Below are positions 8,405-17,076 of a DNA stretch of 64,000 nucleotides, one piece after another (the first letter of the stretch is position 1; each line of letters opens with the position of its first letter). The notes beneath the pieces were generated by a model. The model ran no database searches. It had not been told where the DNA came from and worked only from the letters and a program-made list of their open reading frames with translations. Location: assembly GCF_040675535.1 (NCBI RefSeq), contig NZ_JBFAPC010000006.1:3716-67715 (forward strand). The letters are read 5' to 3'. A program made the translations under genes and the position numbers. Source of the stretch: Patulibacter sp040675535 (GTDB taxonomy: Bacteria > Actinomycetota > Thermoleophilia > Solirubrobacterales > Solirubrobacteraceae).

Positions 8405-9592
8405 ATGCCTCGTACCCAGCGTCCCTTCAGAAGCGTGTTCCTCGCGTGCGCCATCGGCGTACCGGTCGCCGTCGCGCTGGCCGGCTGCGGCGGTGATGAC
8501 GGTCTGTCCGCCGACGCCGTCGCCAAGGTCGGCAAGACCGAGATCACGAAGACGCAGTTCGAGGGCGCTCAGAAGCTGCAGCTGCTCGCCGCGAGCCAGA
8601 GCCCGCAGTTCACGAAGAACGGCGTCTTCAAGGAGGCCACGCCGAAGCTCGTGTCCTTCACCGCGCCGTACACGGAGTGCACGACGCTCCTGAAGAAGTC
8701 GCTGACGAAGGAGCAGGCGGCCCAGGCCAAGCCGGCCGACCTCGTCGCCTACTGCAAGAACATCGGCGACCAGTCGAAGCCGCAGGCGCTGCAGATGCTG
8801 ATCGTCCAGCAGGTGGCCGAGGGCGAGGCCGCGAAGTACAAGGTCACGGCGACGGACGCCGAGGTCAACAAGCAGCTCGACGGGCTCTACACCCAGCTGC
8901 TGGCCGGCAAGGCGAACCTCGGCAAGTTCACGGCCCTGACCGGCGTCACGCCGGAGCAGCTGAAGACCGAGGCCAAGGCCGAGGTCCTGCTCCAGAAGGT
9001 GCAGGCCAAGATCTCGAAGGACGGCAGCACCGTCACGGACGCCGACGTCCTCGCGTACTACAACAAGAACAAGAAGCAGTACACGCAGCCGGAGTCCCGC
9101 AACCTCCACATCGTGCTGACGAAGTCCGAGCCGGAGGCGAAGAAGGCGCGCGCCGAGCTCGACGCCGGCGCGACCTTCGCGTCGGTGGCGAAGAAGTACT
9201 CCAAGGACCAGGTCACCCGCAACGCGGACGGCAAGCTCGCCAACGTCGTGAAGGGCCAGCAGGAGAAGGGCCTCGAGGACGCCGCGTTCTCGACCGCCGC
9301 CACGAAGCTCGCCGGCCCCGTCAAGACGGAGACCGGCTACTACGTCCTGCGCGTCGACAAGATCACGCCGGCCACGACGATCCCCTTCGACAAGGTCAAG
9401 ACCGTCCTGAAGCAGACGGTCCAGCAGACCAAGCCGCAGGAGGCGCTGACGAAGTGGTCCGACGGCGTCGTCGCGGAGTACAAGAAGAAGACCGACTGCC
9501 GCGACGGCTACAACCAGGTCCAGTTCTGCAAGAACCAGCCGAAGCCGACGACCACGACGGCGGCGGCCGGCGCGGCGACGACGGGCCAGTAG
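8405..9592 (+). CDS. SurA/PrsA-like peptidyl-prolyl isomerase lipoprotein
   Basis: A 395-residue exported foldase. Residues 1-28 form a lipoprotein signal ending in the lipobox LAGC (Cys28), so the protein should be anchored outside the cytoplasmic membrane. Residues 35-225 form a SurA-N-like chaperone region beginning with the typical strand VAKVGKTEITKTQFEG. A parvulin domain (about 229-323) is recognised from SRNLHIVLTK, AGATFASVAKKYS and TGYYVLRVDKITPA. The tail ends with a Thr/Ala stretch. It has four non-lipid cysteines (near positions 97, 118, 364 and 375), which could form disulphides. mazG follows after strong hairpins. Confidence 0.87.
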   Translation: MPRTQRPFRSVFLACAIGVPVAVALAGCGGDDGLSADAVAKVGKTEITKTQFEGAQKLQLLAASQSPQFTKNGVFKEATPKLVSFTAPYTECTTLLKKSLTKEQAAQAKPADLVAYCKNIGDQSKPQALQMLIVQQVAEGEAAKYKVTATDAEVNKQLDGLYTQLLAGKANLGKFTALTGVTPEQLKTEAKAEVLLQKVQAKISKDGSTVTDADVLAYYNKNKKQYTQPESRNLHIVLTKSEPEAKKARAELDAGATFASVAKKYSKDQVTRNADGKLANVVKGQQEKGLEDAAFSTAATKLAGPVKTETGYYVLRVDKITPATTIPFDKVKTVLKQTVQQTKPQEALTKWSDGVVAEYKKKTDCRDGYNQVQFCKNQPKPTTTTAAAGAATTGQ

Positions 9593-9635
9593 CACCCGCG
9601 GGCCGGGCGTGATCGCCCGGGCCCCTCCTGCGCCG

Positions 9636-9659
9636 CCCCGGGTCCTGATCGACCCGGGG
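9636..9659 (+). terminator. Terminator hairpin after the PPIase gene
   Basis: Perfect 9-bp inverted repeat CCCCGGGTC/GACCCGGGG with loop CTGATC. A second hairpin (GGCCGGGCG...CGCCCGGGCC) lies just before it at 9601-9623. Confidence 0.6.
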
Positions 9660-9684
9660 CCGGCGGCACACGCAGCACGTCGAC

Positions 9685-9738
9685 GCCGGGGCACCCGGCT
9701 TCTCGCCGCGGAATCGGCCGGGAGCCGGGTGCCCCGGC
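9685..9738 (+). repeat. Perfect 16-bp inverted repeat before mazG
   Basis: GCCGGGGCACCCGGCT at 9685-9700 and its exact complement at 9723-9738 enclose a 22-nt loop. The right arm ends 3 nt before the mazG -10 hexamer. It may terminate upstream transcription or act as an operator. Confidence 0.6.
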
Positions 9739-9741
9739 CTC

Positions 9742-9747
9742 TATCCT
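9742..9747 (+). promoter_or_regulatory. Leaderless-type -10 TATCCT of mazG
   Basis: TATCCT ends exactly 7 nt before the GTG start at 9755. Confidence 0.55.
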
Positions 9748-9754
9748 CCTGGGG

Positions 9755-10660
9755 GTGCCGCGAGACGACATCACCGCAGCGCTCGGCGCGCTGGACGACA
9801 TCACCCGGCGGCTGCGCATCGAGTGCCCCTGGGACCGCGAGCAGGACGAGCGCACGATCGTCCCGCACACGCTCGAGGAGGCCTACGAGCTGGCCGACGC
9901 CGCCAACTCGGGCGACGACGCCAAGCTCCGCGACGAGCTGGGCGACGTGCTCTTCCAGGTCCACTTCCTCTCGCTGCTGCTCGAGGAGCGGGGCGCCGGA
10001 GACCTGGCCGCGGTGGCGGCGCACTGTCGCCGCAAGCTGATCCGCCGCCACCCGCACGTCTTCGCTGCGGACTCCACCGAGATGGCCGAGGTCCTCGCGG
10101 CCGACGCCGCGGAGCGCGACGCCGAGGGCGACCGCGCCGGCGCCCAGCTGCGTGACGTCACGGGTGCCGACGACGTCCTGGCCAACTGGGACGCGATCAA
10201 GAAGACCGAGGCCGGCCGCGAGGGCGGGATCTTCGGCGAGGTCCCCGACAACCTGCCGTCGCTGCTCTTCGCGCGCAAGGTGCAGCGCCGGGCCGCGAGC
10301 TCGGGCTTCGATCCGATCGACGTCGACGCGGCGCTCGAGGCCGCCCACGCGGAGCTCGACCGCCTGGCGGAGACGATCCGCGCCGGCGCCCGCGCAGCGA
10401 CGTTCCAGGCACTGGGCGACGCGCTCTTCGCCGTCACCAACGTCGCCCGCAAGGCGAAGGCGGACCCGGAGATCGCGCTGCGCTCCGCGAGCATCCGCTT
10501 CCGCGACCGCGTCCTGCGGGCCGAGGTGCTGGCCGAGGCCGAGGGCCGCACCTGGGCGGACCTCGGCGACGACGACCGGCTCGGCTACTACGCGCAGGTC
10601 CTCTTCGCGGAGGGCGGTCCCGGGCCCGAAGTGACGCCCGAGGACCCGGACGAGGGCTGA
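9755..10660 (+). CDS. mazG: Nucleoside triphosphate pyrophosphohydrolase MazG
   Basis: A 301-residue MazG, which hydrolyses (d)NTPs to (d)NMPs and pyrophosphate and cleans the nucleotide pool. Two MazG domains are present. The first shows CPWDREQDERTIVPHTLEEAYELADA (given here as CPWDREQDE then LEEAYELADA), the EExxE metal-binding helix, and RDELGDVLFQVHF with the ExxD pair, followed by RRHPHVF. The second, more diverged copy shows FQALGDALFAVTNVARK. The GTG start is fixed by the leaderless promoter. The size is slightly longer than the E. coli enzyme (263 aa) because of a longer linker and tail. Confidence 0.93.
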   Translation: MPRDDITAALGALDDITRRLRIECPWDREQDERTIVPHTLEEAYELADAANSGDDAKLRDELGDVLFQVHFLSLLLEERGAGDLAAVAAHCRRKLIRRHPHVFAADSTEMAEVLAADAAERDAEGDRAGAQLRDVTGADDVLANWDAIKKTEAGREGGIFGEVPDNLPSLLFARKVQRRAASSGFDPIDVDAALEAAHAELDRLAETIRAGARAATFQALGDALFAVTNVARKAKADPEIALRSASIRFRDRVLRAEVLAEAEGRTWADLGDDDRLGYYAQVLFAEGGPGPEVTPEDPDEG

Positions 10661-10733
10661 CCGGGGCGCCCGGGAGTCCATCCCGGCATCTGCCGGGGGA
10701 GCCCCGACCGTCCCCTGCCCGCCGGTCCTCGGC

Positions 10734-10889
10734 TCAGGCCTCCTGGGCCCGCGAGAGGATCTGCTCGTCCGTGTACTTGCCGGCCATCTCGGGATGGGCG
10801 GCGCTCATGTGCTCGTTGACGGACTGGACGAACTCGTCGTCGGTCTCGCCGCTCAGCGACGCGCCGCAGGGACAGGTCATGACCTTCAT
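10734..10889 (-). CDS. DUF1059-like small protein
   Basis: A 51-residue protein that begins MKVMTCPCGASLSGETDDE and continues with VQSVNEHMSAAHPE. The paired cysteines CPCG and the His residues of NEHMSAAHP match the DUF1059 family of small, probably metal-binding proteins of unknown function. AGAGGA about 6 nt before the ATG is a usable Shine-Dalgarno. It is probably transcribed with the peptidoglycan-binding-like gene upstream of it (111-bp gap). Confidence 0.75.
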   Translation of the reverse strand: MKVMTCPCGASLSGETDDEFVQSVNEHMSAAHPEMAGKYTDEQILSRAQEA

Positions 10890-10999
10890 GGTGGGTCCTC
10901 TCGGAGGGGTGGGACCACCAGCGTGGCAGACGACGAGGGGCAGCTCCACCCGATGGGTGCGTGGCGTGCGCCCGTCGGCGGGGCGCCGTCGGCGCCGCG

Positions 11000-11359
11000 T
11001 CAGGCGGCGTCCCGCTCCGGCGTGGCGAGCAGCGCGTCGCAGGTCGTGCGGTCCGCGATCCCGGTGACGGGCAGGTGCCGGGCGCGTTGGAAGAGCGCGA
11101 CGGCGTCGGTGGTCGACCGGTCCCACCGGCCGCTGCAGCGCCCGGCGTCGAGGGTGCCGGCCCGCACGAGCAGGGCCTGCGCGTCGACCGTGTGCAGCGC
11201 GGGCACGACGTCCTCCGCGGCCCGCCCCGGCACGAGCGCCGCGCCGAGGGCGCGCAGCGCGACGGCGAGCCCGACCAGCGGCGACGGCCCGGCGGGGCGC
11301 TCGGTCGCCGTCCCGGGGGTCCAGGTGCGGGGCTGCTGGTGGTGGATCGAGGTCGACAT
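11000..11359 (-). CDS. Peptidoglycan-binding-like domain protein
   Basis: A 119-residue protein starting MSTSIHHQQP. The C-terminal half resembles a PG_binding_1 repeat: a short first helix (AQALLVRAG), then GRWDRSTTDAVALFQRARHLPVTG (split here as GRWDRSTTDAVALF and QRARHLPVTG) and the closing ADRTTCDALL. No signal peptide is visible, so either it is exported by another route or the domain serves a cytoplasmic role. I chose the ATG at 11359 because GGAAG lies 8 nt upstream; an in-frame GTG 10 codons earlier is possible. The function is unknown. Confidence 0.65.
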   Translation of the reverse strand: MSTSIHHQQPRTWTPGTATERPAGPSPLVGLAVALRALGAALVPGRAAEDVVPALHTVDAQALLVRAGTLDAGRCSGRWDRSTTDAVALFQRARHLPVTGIADRTTCDALLATPERDAA

Positions 11360-11635
11360 GGTGGCGCTTCCGGTGGTGGTGAGATCCACGGTCCCACGCC
11401 GGCATGAGCGCGCCCCGAGGGCCTCCTGAACGGCGCCTGAGGATTCGTCCCGGCGCCGCGGGCCCGAGGGCCCGTCCGCCCGGCGCGTCGAGCGCGCCGG
11501 ACGGTGGAGCCATCCTCCCGGGCACGGCCCCTCGCGGGAATGGGGGATGACCCCGGCGGGGCCCGGGGCGGACCCGGACCGGGGTCGGCCCGGACGTCGT
11601 CCGCCCCCGGGCCGACGTACACCGCAGCCACCCGG

Positions 11636-11641
11636 CAGACT
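11636..11641 (+). promoter_or_regulatory. Leaderless-type -10 CAGACT of eno
   Basis: CAGACT ends 8 nt before the eno ATG. It is a variant of TANNNT seen with a C at position 1. Confidence 0.4.
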
Positions 11642-11649
11642 GTGCGCCC

Positions 11650-12933
<1,284 letters not shown>

Positions 12934-12972
12934 TCGGTTCCGCCCGCGGCGCGCCGTCGCGCCGCTGGCTCG

Positions 12973-13004
12973 GGACCCCGGCGCGAACAGGCGTTCCGGG
13001 GTCC
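12973..13004 (+). terminator. Terminator hairpin after eno
   Basis: GGACCCCGG/CCGGGGTCC, perfect 9-bp stem with a 14-nt loop, 39 nt after the eno stop. Confidence 0.55.
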
Positions 13005-13094
13005 TGCAACGCGTCTTGCAGCCCATCCGCGGGATTCGCTGCAAGGCGTCGTGCGCCGCGAGGAACCGCGGCGCGGGGGACGAATCCCCGGGTC

Positions 13095-13436
13095 GTGAGC
13101 AGCGTTCCGACCGCCGGTCATCGCACCCGCACCCCCTCGACGCAGGCCGCCCGCGTGGCGGCCAACCGCGCCCGCTTCGGGCGCATCGCGCTCGTCGTGG
13201 TGGTGCTGCTGATGGCCTCCAGCTACGTGCGCCCGGCCCTGGACTGGGTCAGCGCGCGCAGCGCCGCCGGTGAGCAGGCGCAGCGCCTCGACGCGCTGCG
13301 GGCCACCGAGAGCCGGTTGGAGCACGAGAAGGCCCGCCTGAGCAGCGCTCGGGGCCTGACCGTCCAAGCACGCGCGATGGGCATGGTCCGCGAGGGTGAG
13401 CGGGCCTACGTCGTGACCGGGCTGCCGAAGAACTGA
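13095..13436 (+). CDS. Septum formation initiator, FtsB/DivIC family
   Basis: A 113-residue bitopic protein with a basic cytoplasmic N-terminus (residues 1-31), one membrane helix (about 32-48, IALVVVVLLMASSYV) and an extracytoplasmic coiled coil (about 55-90, rich in Glu/Arg/Leu). The segment after the coil (ARAMGMVREGERAYVVTG) corresponds to the FtsB/DivIC C-terminal motif in which A..MGmv..GE..yvv is conserved. It should join FtsL and FtsQ in the divisome. I chose the GTG start because it gives a typical length; the frame is open upstream without family features. The position after eno supports the call. Confidence 0.85.
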   Translation: MSSVPTAGHRTRTPSTQAARVAANRARFGRIALVVVVLLMASSYVRPALDWVSARSAAGEQAQRLDALRATESRLEHEKARLSSARGLTVQARAMGMVREGERAYVVTGLPKN

Positions 13437-13568
13437 TCCGTCCGAGCGCCGCCCGGGAGCGCCCACCACCTCCACAGAGGTGGGCACCGCGGCGCGCACG
13501 GAGGGGTCGGAGGCGACGGTCCACCCGTCCGCGGGAGGCGGACGGGTGGGACCGCATCCAGCGTGGGC

Positions 13569-13574
13569 TATCGT
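13569..13574 (+). promoter_or_regulatory. Leaderless-type -10 TATCGT
   Basis: TATCGT ends exactly 7 nt before the GTG at 13582. Confidence 0.55.
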
Positions 13575-13581
13575 CGGCGGT

Positions 13582-13905
13582 GTGCGGTTGACGTTGGCGG
13601 TGGAGCAGTGGCGGAGCGGCGAGCGGTACGTGCTGGGGCTGGACGGGCGTCTCGGTCGCAAGGCGGACGAGGTCGTCTCCGAGATCGCGGACGAGCTCCG
13701 CAGGCGCCTCGGCGGGGCGTTCACGACGAACGAGCTCGTCGACCTCTACGAGGGCGGCGTCAGCTGGGCGCTGGACCTCGCGTCGCGGGTCGCCCCCGAC
13801 GACCCGGACGCCTGGGACTCGCGGATCACCGACGCCGCGTTCCTGCGCTACCTGGGCCAGGCCCAGGACTGGGGCGGCGGACGCATCGTGTACCGCGAGA
13901 CCTGA
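13582..13905 (+). CDS. Conserved-looking small protein of unknown function
   Basis: A 107-residue acidic, mainly helical protein beginning VRLTLAVEQWRSGERYVLGL. It contains DEVVSEIADELRRRLGGAF, then NELVDLYEGGVSWALDLA, then a Trp-containing C-terminal part ending in GGGRIVYRET. I do not recognise a family. The GTG is preferred over an earlier ATG (34 codons upstream) because a TANNNT hexamer sits 7 nt before it and the extra residues look like translated spacer. It lies between the division gene and a convergent coiled-coil gene. Confidence 0.65.
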   Translation: MRLTLAVEQWRSGERYVLGLDGRLGRKADEVVSEIADELRRRLGGAFTTNELVDLYEGGVSWALDLASRVAPDDPDAWDSRITDAAFLRYLGQAQDWGGGRIVYRET

Positions 13906-14031
13906 CGCGGAGGCGGCCGCCGGCGGACGCCCGGGGCGCCGCGGCCCGCGGCGGGCGGGGCTCGACCGCGGGAGGCAGGGCCTCGACCGCGGGAGCGGGT
14001 GCGCGGCGCCGGGCGCCGCGCGGGGGAGTCC

Positions 14032-14637
14032 CTAGGACTCGTCGCCGGCGGACTCGCCGGCGCGACGGATGATGATCTGGTCGCCCTCGATGGTGACCTC
14101 GACCGGGCGGTGGCCGGCCCAGTGCTCGGCGTAGACCGGGGAGTCCGCGACGGCCGGGTCGAGCCAGAGGCCGTAGCCCTCGTCGCCGTGGTCGAACGTG
14201 CCCTCGAAGGCGTTGGCGGACGCGCCGCGGCTGCGGCGGCTGCCGCGGCGGCGGCGACGCGGACGGTCGTCGTCCTGGTCGTCCTCGCCCTGCTCGGCGG
14301 CCTTCGCGGCGCGCTCGGCGGCCTCGGCGGCGCGCTTCTCGGCGGCGGCGGCCTCCTCCGCGGCCTTGCGCTCCGCCTCGGCCTTGCGCTCGGCCTCGGC
14401 GGCCTCGAGCTCGGCGGCGATCTGCGCGTCGTCCTCGGCGCGGAGGTCCACGTCCTCCGGGGCGACGGCGCCGGCCGGATCGTCGGGCGACGCGGCGGTC
14501 AGGCCGTTCTTGTCCTTGAAGTCCGCGATCTCGGGGCCCGTGACCTCGAGCTGATGCGCCACCCATGCGTCGGTGCGGCCCTGGCGCACCCACGTGCGGA
14601 TCTGGTTCAGGTGGGGTCGGAGCGAACGGCGAGCCAT
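14032..14637 (-). CDS. Coiled-coil protein with N-terminal HTH-like region
   Basis: A 201-residue protein. The first 35 residues (RPHLNQIRTWVRQGRTDAW, then VAHQLEVTG) look like a short helix-turn-helix of the kind that reads a DNA or RNA end. Residues about 70-120 are an Ala/Glu/Lys-rich coiled coil, followed by an Asp/Arg-rich charged stretch. A C-terminal domain (about 140-201) has FEGTFDHGDEGYGLWLDPAV and ends in beta strands (VEVTIEGDQIIIRR). A TAGATT hexamer lies 10 nt before the ATG. I cannot assign a function; the layout suggests a nucleoid- or RNA-associated protein. Confidence 0.7.
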   Translation of the reverse strand: MARRSLRPHLNQIRTWVRQGRTDAWVAHQLEVTGPEIADFKDKNGLTAASPDDPAGAVAPEDVDLRAEDDAQIAAELEAAEAERKAEAERKAAEEAAAAEKRAAEAAERAAKAAEQGEDDQDDDRPRRRRRGSRRSRGASANAFEGTFDHGDEGYGLWLDPAVADSPVYAEHWAGHRPVEVTIEGDQIIIRRAGESAGDES

Positions 14638-14797
14638 GTAGCAGGCAAATCTACCGCCGATGGCCCCGACGCTGCGTGGCGGCCGCATACACGCGCGGAT
14701 GTCGCCCGGCTCGGGCCGCCGCGGGGGCTCGGGCGCGGACCCGGACCGCGGGGACGGGCGGCGGGAGCACGGAGCGACGCCCGGGCGGGGAGGGCCG

Positions 14798-15052
14798 CTA
14801 GGCGAAGACGATGGACAGCACGCGGAACATCACGAGCGTCACGAGCACCGCGGTGAACGTGAGCATCGCCAGCAGCAGCAGGTAGCGCAGGCCGCGGCGC
14901 CGCTTGACGGCGTCGAAGGCCCGCTCGGCCTCGCGTCGCTCGACGTCGCGCAGCATCTTCTCGCGTTGACGCTGGGCGATCTGAGTCTCGCGCGCGAGGC
15001 GGCGCTCGAGTTCGTCCATGGAGCCGCCGGGGCGTTGAGGTGCCGCGCTCAC
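14798..15052 (-). CDS. Small tail-anchored membrane protein, coupled to the nuclease gene
   Basis: An 84-residue protein with a charged, probably coiled-coil N-terminal half (ELERRLARETQIAQRQ and following, rich in Arg/Glu) and one C-terminal membrane helix (about 60-80, YLLLLAMLTFTAVLVTLVMF). I chose the GTG at 15052 over the ATG 11 codons later because its first bases overlap the TGA of the upstream nuclease gene as GTGA, a typical translational coupling. The function is unknown. Confidence 0.7.
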   Translation of the reverse strand: MSAAPQRPGGSMDELERRLARETQIAQRQREKMLRDVERREAERAFDAVKRRRGLRYLLLLAMLTFTAVLVTLVMFRVLSIVFA

Positions 15053-15645
15053 GTCCCCGAGGGTAGAGCATCCCCACACCTGCCCCACAGCCCGGCGCGC
15101 CGCTCCCTGGCCCGTGCCTCCAGCGTCCGGAGCCGCGGCGCGTCGGCCCCGTTGGGCGCGATCGCGAGCACGCGGGCGTACCCGTCAGCGATCAGGCGCT
15201 CGCTCAGGGAGCGCTTCCAGCCGTCGGGGACGAGGGCCGCCAGGAGGCGCCCGTAGGGGTCGACGCGCTCGACGTCGAAGCGCAGCCGGACGAGCCGGCC
15301 GGTCGCCCACGCGTGGTTGCGGTGCGACGCCTCGGGCCCGAAGCACTGGACCGGTTTGTCCGGATCGACCGACTCCGGCGTGTCGATCCCGAGGTAGCGG
15401 ACGGTCACGAGGAAGCGGCCGCGCGCGTCCCGGACCGCGACGCGCGCGGTGTCGCCGTCCACGGTGCGGACGACCCGGGCGCGTGCTCCGGGAGCGGTGA
15501 GGGCCGCGAGCGCCCGCGCGGCGTCGCCCCGCCCGGCGGGCGCGGGGACGGGCCAGAGGCGGACCGCGGCCCAGCCGCCGGCGAGCGCGGCGACCGCGAC
15601 GACGAGCGCCGGGGGCGGTCCCGGGCGGTGCGTTGCGGTGCGCAT
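15049..15645 (-). CDS. Secreted or membrane-anchored thermonuclease-family (SNase) nuclease
   Basis: A 198-residue protein with an N-terminal membrane helix or signal (about 12-30), an Ala/Arg-rich linker and a staphylococcal-nuclease-like OB fold. Visible SNase motifs are VDGDT, VRYLGIDTPE (Ca2+ ligands and active-site region), RLRFDVERVDPYGRLLA (catalytic Glu/Arg region) and an Arg-rich C-terminal helix ending at GLWGRCGD. It probably degrades DNA or RNA outside the membrane. It forms a two-gene unit with the tail-anchored protein through a 4-nt GTGA overlap. Confidence 0.88.
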   Translation of the reverse strand: MRTATHRPGPPPALVVAVAALAGGWAAVRLWPVPAPAGRGDAARALAALTAPGARARVVRTVDGDTARVAVRDARGRFLVTVRYLGIDTPESVDPDKPVQCFGPEASHRNHAWATGRLVRLRFDVERVDPYGRLLAALVPDGWKRSLSERLIADGYARVLAIAPNGADAPRLRTLEARARERRAGLWGRCGDALPSGT

Positions 15646-15760
15646 GCCCGAGGTCTACCGGCGGTAGGGCGCCGGTCCGACGGCGGGCACCGTCGGCACG
15701 GGGTCGGTTGTCGACCGTCACACAACGGCGCAGACGTCGTGCGGACGTGGGTTTTTGGGG

Positions 15761-15766
15761 TACCCT
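15761..15766 (+). promoter_or_regulatory. Candidate -10 TACCCT of fbaB
   Basis: TACCCT lies after a short T-run, giving an untranslated leader of about 105 nt before the SD-preceded ATG of fbaB. Confidence 0.35.
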
Positions 15767-15878
15767 CCCCGTCTCGCCGTCCGATCCAGCTGCCGGATCC
15801 GGAGCCGAGGACCCCCCGATTGACGAAGCCGGTCCCCACCAGGACCGTCGGGAACCCAAAGCAACGAGAAGGACCACC

Positions 15879-16955
15879 ATGGCTGTTCAGACCGCATCGA
15901 CGATCGACCGCGTCACGGAGCTGCTCGGCGACGACGCCGACTCGCTCCTCGGGCACAAGTCCACGACGATCGACGCCTCGCAGCTGCACCTGCCGGGCCC
16001 CGACTTCGTCGACCGCATCTACTCGGCGACCGACCGCAACAACCGGACGCTGGTCAACCTGCAGCGCCTGTTCGACAACGGCCGCCTCGGCGGCACGGGC
16101 TACGTGTCGATCCTCCCGGTCGACCAGGGCATCGAGCACTCCGCCGCCGCGTCCTTCGCGCCGAACCCGGCGTACTTCGACCCGGCGAACATCGTCGAGC
16201 TCGCGGTCGAGGGCGGCTGCAACGCCGTCGCCTCCACGCTCGGCGTCCTGGGCTCCGTCTCGCGCACCTACGCGCACAAGATCCCGTTCATCGTGAAGCT
16301 CAACCACAACGAGTCGCTCACGCTGCCCGAGACGTACGACCAGATCCAGTTCTCGTCGGTCCAGCGCGCGTACGACCTCGGCGCGGCCGCCGTCGGCGCG
16401 ACGATCTACTTCGGCTCGCCGGAGTCGGACCGCCAGATCATCGAGATCGGCAAGGCGTTCGAGGAGGCCCATCAGCTCGGCCTCGCGACGATCCTCTGGT
16501 GCTACACGCGCAACTCGGCCTTCAAGGCCGACGGCGTCGACTACCACACGGCCGCGGACCTCACGGGCCAGGCCAACCACCTCGGCGTCACGATCGAGGC
16601 CGACATCATCAAGCAGAAGCTGCCGGAGCTCAACGGCGGCTTCAACGCCATCAAGGTCGGCAAGACGCACCCGCTCGTCTACTCCGAGCTGACGACGGAC
16701 CACCCGATCGACCTCACCCGGTACCAGCTGGCCAACTGCTACATGGGCCGCGCGCCGCTGATCAACTCCGGTGGGGCCTCCGCCGGCGAGAGCGACCTCG
16801 CCGAGGCCGTCAAGACGGCCGTCATCAACAAGCGCGCCGGGGGCGCGGGACTGATCTCCGGCCGCAAGGCGTTCCAGCGCCCGCTCGCCGACGGCGTGGC
16901 CCTGCTGCAGGCGATCCAGGACGTGTACCTGGATCCGCAGATCACCATCGCGTGA
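15879..16955 (+). CDS. fbaB: Class I fructose-bisphosphate aldolase (FbaB/DhnA type)
   Basis: A 358-residue Schiff-base aldolase that cleaves fructose 1,6-bisphosphate to DHAP and glyceraldehyde 3-phosphate, or runs in reverse in gluconeogenesis. Long stretches follow E. coli FbaB from memory: GRLGGTGYVSILPVDQGIEH, NPAYFDPANIVELA, FIVKLNHNESL, GAAAVGATIYFGSPES, DYHTAADLTGQANHLG, YQLANCYMGRAPLINSGG and VINKRAGGAGLISGRKAF. GAGAAGGACC 6 nt before the ATG supplies a Shine-Dalgarno. The N-terminal 45 residues are less conserved. A short hairpin follows the stop. Confidence 0.95.
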   Translation: MAVQTASTIDRVTELLGDDADSLLGHKSTTIDASQLHLPGPDFVDRIYSATDRNNRTLVNLQRLFDNGRLGGTGYVSILPVDQGIEHSAAASFAPNPAYFDPANIVELAVEGGCNAVASTLGVLGSVSRTYAHKIPFIVKLNHNESLTLPETYDQIQFSSVQRAYDLGAAAVGATIYFGSPESDRQIIEIGKAFEEAHQLGLATILWCYTRNSAFKADGVDYHTAADLTGQANHLGVTIEADIIKQKLPELNGGFNAIKVGKTHPLVYSELTTDHPIDLTRYQLANCYMGRAPLINSGGASAGESDLAEAVKTAVINKRAGGAGLISGRKAFQRPLADGVALLQAIQDVYLDPQITIA

Positions 16956-16973
16956 TGTTCTCCGGGGCGCTGG

Positions 16974-16992
16974 GACGGCCTTTTTCGCCGTC
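16974..16992 (+). terminator. Short hairpin after fbaB
   Basis: GACGGC/GCCGTC stem whose loop contains five Ts, 18 nt after the stop. Confidence 0.4.
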
Positions 16993-17063
16993 TCGCACGG
17001 CCCCGGACCGCCGCGGAGGCGCGATCCTTCGCGGTTCGCTGCACCCCGGGCTCCCCGTCAGCC

Positions 17064-17069
17064 TACAAT
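17064..17069 (+). promoter_or_regulatory. Leaderless-type -10 TACAAT
   Basis: TACAAT ends exactly 7 nt before the ATG at 17077. It is the best -10 match in the window with leaderless spacing. Confidence 0.65.
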
Positions 17070-17076
17070 CGGTCTG

